Source: Sphingomonadaceae bacterium (GTDB taxonomy: Bacteria; Pseudomonadota; Alphaproteobacteria; Sphingomonadales; Sphingomonadaceae). From it: a stretch of 8,432 bases of DNA. Below are positions 6,594-8,432 of this stretch, in pieces (within the stretch, counting starts at the first letter, position 1; every line of letters begins with the position of its first letter). A program made the position numbers and the translations under genes. Below the pieces are notes generated by a model. That model ran no database searches. It was not told where the DNA came from and was given only the letters and a program-made list of their open reading frames with translations. The DNA lies in assembly GCA_947446935.1 (NCBI GenBank), contig CANFIV010000049.1, positions 1 to 8,432 on the forward strand, in the 5' to 3' direction.

Positions 6594-7772
6594 TTACAAG
6601 CGTTCGATGATCGTGGCGTTCGCCATGCCGCCCGCTTCACACATGGTCTGAAGCCCGAAGCGGCCGCCTGTCTGTTCAAGCCCACACAGCATGGTTGTCA
6701 TCAGGCGCGCCCCTGAAGCGCCCAGCGGGTGGCCAAGCGCAATTGCGCCGCCACGCGGATTGAGCCGCTCGCGCGCAACAGGAAACTCGCGCGCCCAAGC
6801 CAGTGGAACCGAGGCGAAAGCTTCGTTCACCTCGAAATGATCGATCTGGTCTGCCGTCATGCCAGCCTTGGCCAGCACACGCCGGGTTGCCGGAATTGGC
6901 GCTGTCAGCATAAGCAGGGGATCATCACCCACCACATCAAACGCAAGGAACCGGGCGCGGGGCTTGCAGCCGAGCCGCTCGGCGGTAGCCTCGTTCATCA
7001 GCAGGATCGCCGACGCGCCATCAGTGAGCTGCGATGAATTGCCCGATGTCACGCCCCATTCAACAGTTGGAAAGCGCTCGGTCATTTCGGGGGTGCCGAA
7101 CACGGGTTTGAGCCCGGAAAGCCCTTCGAAAGTTGTCGAAGGCCGGATCGTCTCGTCGCGCGATACCATGACGCCATCGACAGTGATGGGCACGATTTCG
7201 GAATCGAAGCCCCCGGCACTGCGCGTGCGCTCGGCGCGCTCGTGCGATTGCGCCGCGTATGTGTCCATCTCAGCGCGAGAAATCCGCCACTTCTCGGCAA
7301 CCAGCTCCGCCGCAACGCCCTGAGAGATGAAGCCGGGCGCGTAGCGAGCGTTGAGCGTCGGCCCAAAGATATCCGCGCCCAACCTTGCCGATCCCATCGG
7401 GATCCGGCTCATTGATTCAATCCCGCCGGCAATCGCGATATCATAGGCACCAGATGCAATGCCCTGCGCCGCGAAGTGCACTGCCTGCTGGCTCGATCCG
7501 CACTTGCGCTCGATCGTGGTTGCCGGGACGTGCGCGGGAAACCCGGCGGTGAGCAGCGCCATGCGCCCCGGATTGTTCGATTGCTCGCCCACCTGACTCA
7601 CGCATCCGATCAGTACGTCGTCAACCAGCGCCGGGTCGAGCCCATTGCGTTCGACCAGAGCGCGCAAGGTCGTGGCCAACAGTTCAACCGGGTGGACGGC
7701 GCTCAGCGCTCCGCCGGGTTTGCCGCGGGCCATCGGTGTGCGGACGGCATCTATGATAAGGGGTGTGGCCAT
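6594..7772 (-). CDS. Thiolase (acetyl-CoA C-acyltransferase), FadA5/FadA-like
   Basis: This 392-residue thiolase cleaves a 3-ketoacyl-CoA with CoA to release acetyl-CoA and a shortened acyl-CoA, the last step of beta-oxidation. All catalytic residues are present: Cys91 in 'ERKCGSSQQAVHFA' (nucleophile), His348 in 'GGAIALGHPLGASGARL', and Cys378 in 'QTMCEAGGMANATIIERL'. 'EVNEAFASVPLAWA' is the third conserved block. The N-terminal stretch 'GCVSQVGEQSNNPGRMALL' and following residues resemble FadA5-type thiolases that act on steroid side chains, while the C-terminal motif is of the common FadA type. The length is normal. The ATG at 7772 follows the acyl-CoA dehydrogenase stop by 17 nt, with an AGGA site before it, so translation is probably coupled to the operon. 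A degradative role is favoured over biosynthesis by the neighbouring dehydrogenases. Chain-length or ring-substrate preference is not visible. Confidence 0.95.
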   Translation of the reverse strand: MATPLIIDAVRTPMARGKPGGALSAVHPVELLATTLRALVERNGLDPALVDDVLIGCVSQVGEQSNNPGRMALLTAGFPAHVPATTIERKCGSSQQAVHFAAQGIASGAYDIAIAGGIESMSRIPMGSARLGADIFGPTLNARYAPGFISQGVAAELVAEKWRISRAEMDTYAAQSHERAERTRSAGGFDSEIVPITVDGVMVSRDETIRPSTTFEGLSGLKPVFGTPEMTERFPTVEWGVTSGNSSQLTDGASAILLMNEATAERLGCKPRARFLAFDVVGDDPLLMLTAPIPATRRVLAKAGMTADQIDHFEVNEAFASVPLAWAREFPVARERLNPRGGAIALGHPLGASGARLMTTMLCGLEQTGGRFGLQTMCEAGGMANATIIERL

Positions 7773-7789
7773 GGCGGGTCCTGGAATGG

Positions 7790-8432
7790 CTAAATCGACC
7801 GGGCGATCAGCAGTTTCATGATTTCATTGGCCCCGCCGTAGATGCGGTAGCCCCGGGCATCGCGGTACATGTCGGAGATCGGGTATTCCGCCATGTAGCC
7901 GTAGCCGCCGTGCAGCTGCAGGCATTCGTCGATGATCCGGGCCTGTGCTTCGGTGATCCAGTACTTGGCCATCGAGGCGGTCGCTGCATCGAGCTGACCG
8001 CGCAGCAGCCGCTCGGTGCAATCGTGCAGGAAGACTTTGGCAATGGTGGCCTGCGTCTTGCACTCGGCCAGCTTGAACTGCGTGTTCTGGAAATCGAACA
8101 GCGATTTGCCGAAAGCCTTGCGGTCCTTGACATAGGCCACGGTGGTCTCGAGCGCGGCCTCGATCATCGCCATGGCCTGCCAGGCAATCACGAGCCGTTC
8201 CTGCGGCAACTTCTCCATCAGCATGGCAAAGCCCCCGCCCTCTCGGCCAAGCAGGCAATCGGCGGGCACGGCCATGTCGGTGAAGAACAACTCCGCCGTA
8301 TCGCGCCCGCCCTGACCCAGCTTATGCAAGGCCGGGCCGCGCTCGAAACCGGGCGTATCCGTATCGACAATAAACAGAGAGATGCCCTTGGCCCCTGCCC
8401 CCGGATCGGTCTTGGCCGCAATGATCACGGTT
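7790..8432 (-). CDS. Acyl-CoA dehydrogenase, C-terminal part (5' end outside window)
   Basis: The 213 visible residues are the middle-strand and C-terminal helical domains of an FAD-dependent acyl-CoA dehydrogenase, which makes the trans-2-enoyl-CoA in the first step of beta-oxidation. Visible blocks are 'AAKTDPGAGAKGISLFIV', 'KLGQGGRDTAELFFTDMAVP', 'GGGFAMLMEKLPQERLVIA', 'DRKAFGKSLFDFQNTQFKL', 'LQLHGGYGYMAEYPISDMYR' and 'IYGGANEIMKLLIAR'. The position that is Glu in medium-chain type enzymes ('YEGT') is Gly here ('YGGA'). The 'LPQER' Glu (codon at 8200-8198) holds the alternative catalytic-base position used by long-chain and isovaleryl-CoA dehydrogenases. The enzyme should therefore be active and belong to that subclass. 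The stop is TAG, 17 nt before the thiolase. The upstream end, with the N-terminal domain, start and operon promoter, is missing. The substrate could be a long, branched or side-chain acyl-CoA. Confidence 0.95.
   Translation of the reverse strand, partial: TVIIAAKTDPGAGAKGISLFIVDTDTPGFERGPALHKLGQGGRDTAELFFTDMAVPADCLLGREGGGFAMLMEKLPQERLVIAWQAMAMIEAALETTVAYVKDRKAFGKSLFDFQNTQFKLAECKTQATIAKVFLHDCTERLLRGQLDAATASMAKYWITEAQARIIDECLQLHGGYGYMAEYPISDMYRDARGYRIYGGANEIMKLLIARSI

Larger units (their letters stand above)
3802..8432 (-). other. Probable five-gene catabolic operon (beta-oxidation, SDR, OYE)
   Basis: Five co-directional genes follow each other with gaps of 17, 13, 21 and 94 nt, in the order acyl-CoA dehydrogenase, thiolase, HSD17B10-like SDR, second SDR, OYE. 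Three of the four beta-oxidation activities are present; an enoyl-CoA hydratase is missing and may lie upstream. The 94-nt gap (4966-5059) before the OYE gene holds no clear promoter or strong hairpin, only an 8-bp CCGATCGG palindrome at 5044-5051. The operon call rests on spacing and function, not on expression data. Confidence 0.75.

Noticed and set aside
6581..6685. 35-residue extension of the HSD17B10-like SDR from an upstream ATG
   Set aside because: It overlaps the thiolase gene by 92 nt and has no family similarity; the GTG at 6580 has a good ribosome binding site.
1..8432. CRISPR array, tRNA or rRNA, insertion sequence, toxin-antitoxin or defence genes
   Set aside because: No spaced direct repeats, RNA-gene signatures, transposase motifs or terminal inverted repeats were seen. 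Nearly all the sequence is accounted for by metabolic genes.

Overview
The window looks like a piece of an alphaproteobacterial chromosome or large plasmid, most probably from a sphingomonad (Sphingobium, Novosphingobium or Sphingomonas type). I base this on the high GC, the dense coding, the TonB-dependent receptor with a 'DIVVTARKR' TonB box typical of that group, and the clustering of a receptor with P450, EthD, OYE, SDR and beta-oxidation genes. All eight genes read on the minus strand, so transcription runs from high to low coordinates. No RNA gene, mobile element, CRISPR array or transcriptional regulator is visible.

In transcription order, the first block (8432 down to 3802) is a probable operon: an acyl-CoA dehydrogenase of the long-chain/isovaleryl catalytic subclass (5' end outside the window), a thiolase resembling steroid/beta-oxidation thiolases, an SDR resembling type-II 3-hydroxyacyl-CoA dehydrogenase (HSD17B10 type), a second classical SDR resembling 3-alpha/20-beta-hydroxysteroid dehydrogenases, and an Old Yellow Enzyme family flavin ene-reductase. 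The first four genes are separated by 17, 13 and 21 nt, and the OYE gene follows after 94 nt. A 294-nt gap (3508-3801) with several short inverted repeats separates this block from the next gene.

The second block (3507 down to 1) holds an 822-residue TonB-dependent outer-membrane receptor, a 151-nt gap with a strong two-tier GC-rich hairpin, a small EthD-domain protein, and the N-terminal third of a cytochrome P450 that runs off the window at position 1.

Read together, this is a catabolic cluster for a hydrophobic, probably alicyclic or aliphatic substrate (steroid, terpenoid or similar). The receptor would import the substrate, the P450 (with the EthD protein) would hydroxylate it, the SDRs and the OYE would handle alcohol/ketone and enone chemistry, and the acyl-CoA dehydrogenase, 3-hydroxyacyl-CoA dehydrogenase and thiolase would perform beta-oxidation. 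An enoyl-CoA hydratase, an acyl-CoA ligase and the P450 redox partners are not in the window. The substrate cannot be fixed from sequence alone. Each family is known. The points of interest are the gene combination, the intergenic structures and a few active-site details, and I see no clear sign of an undescribed type of system.
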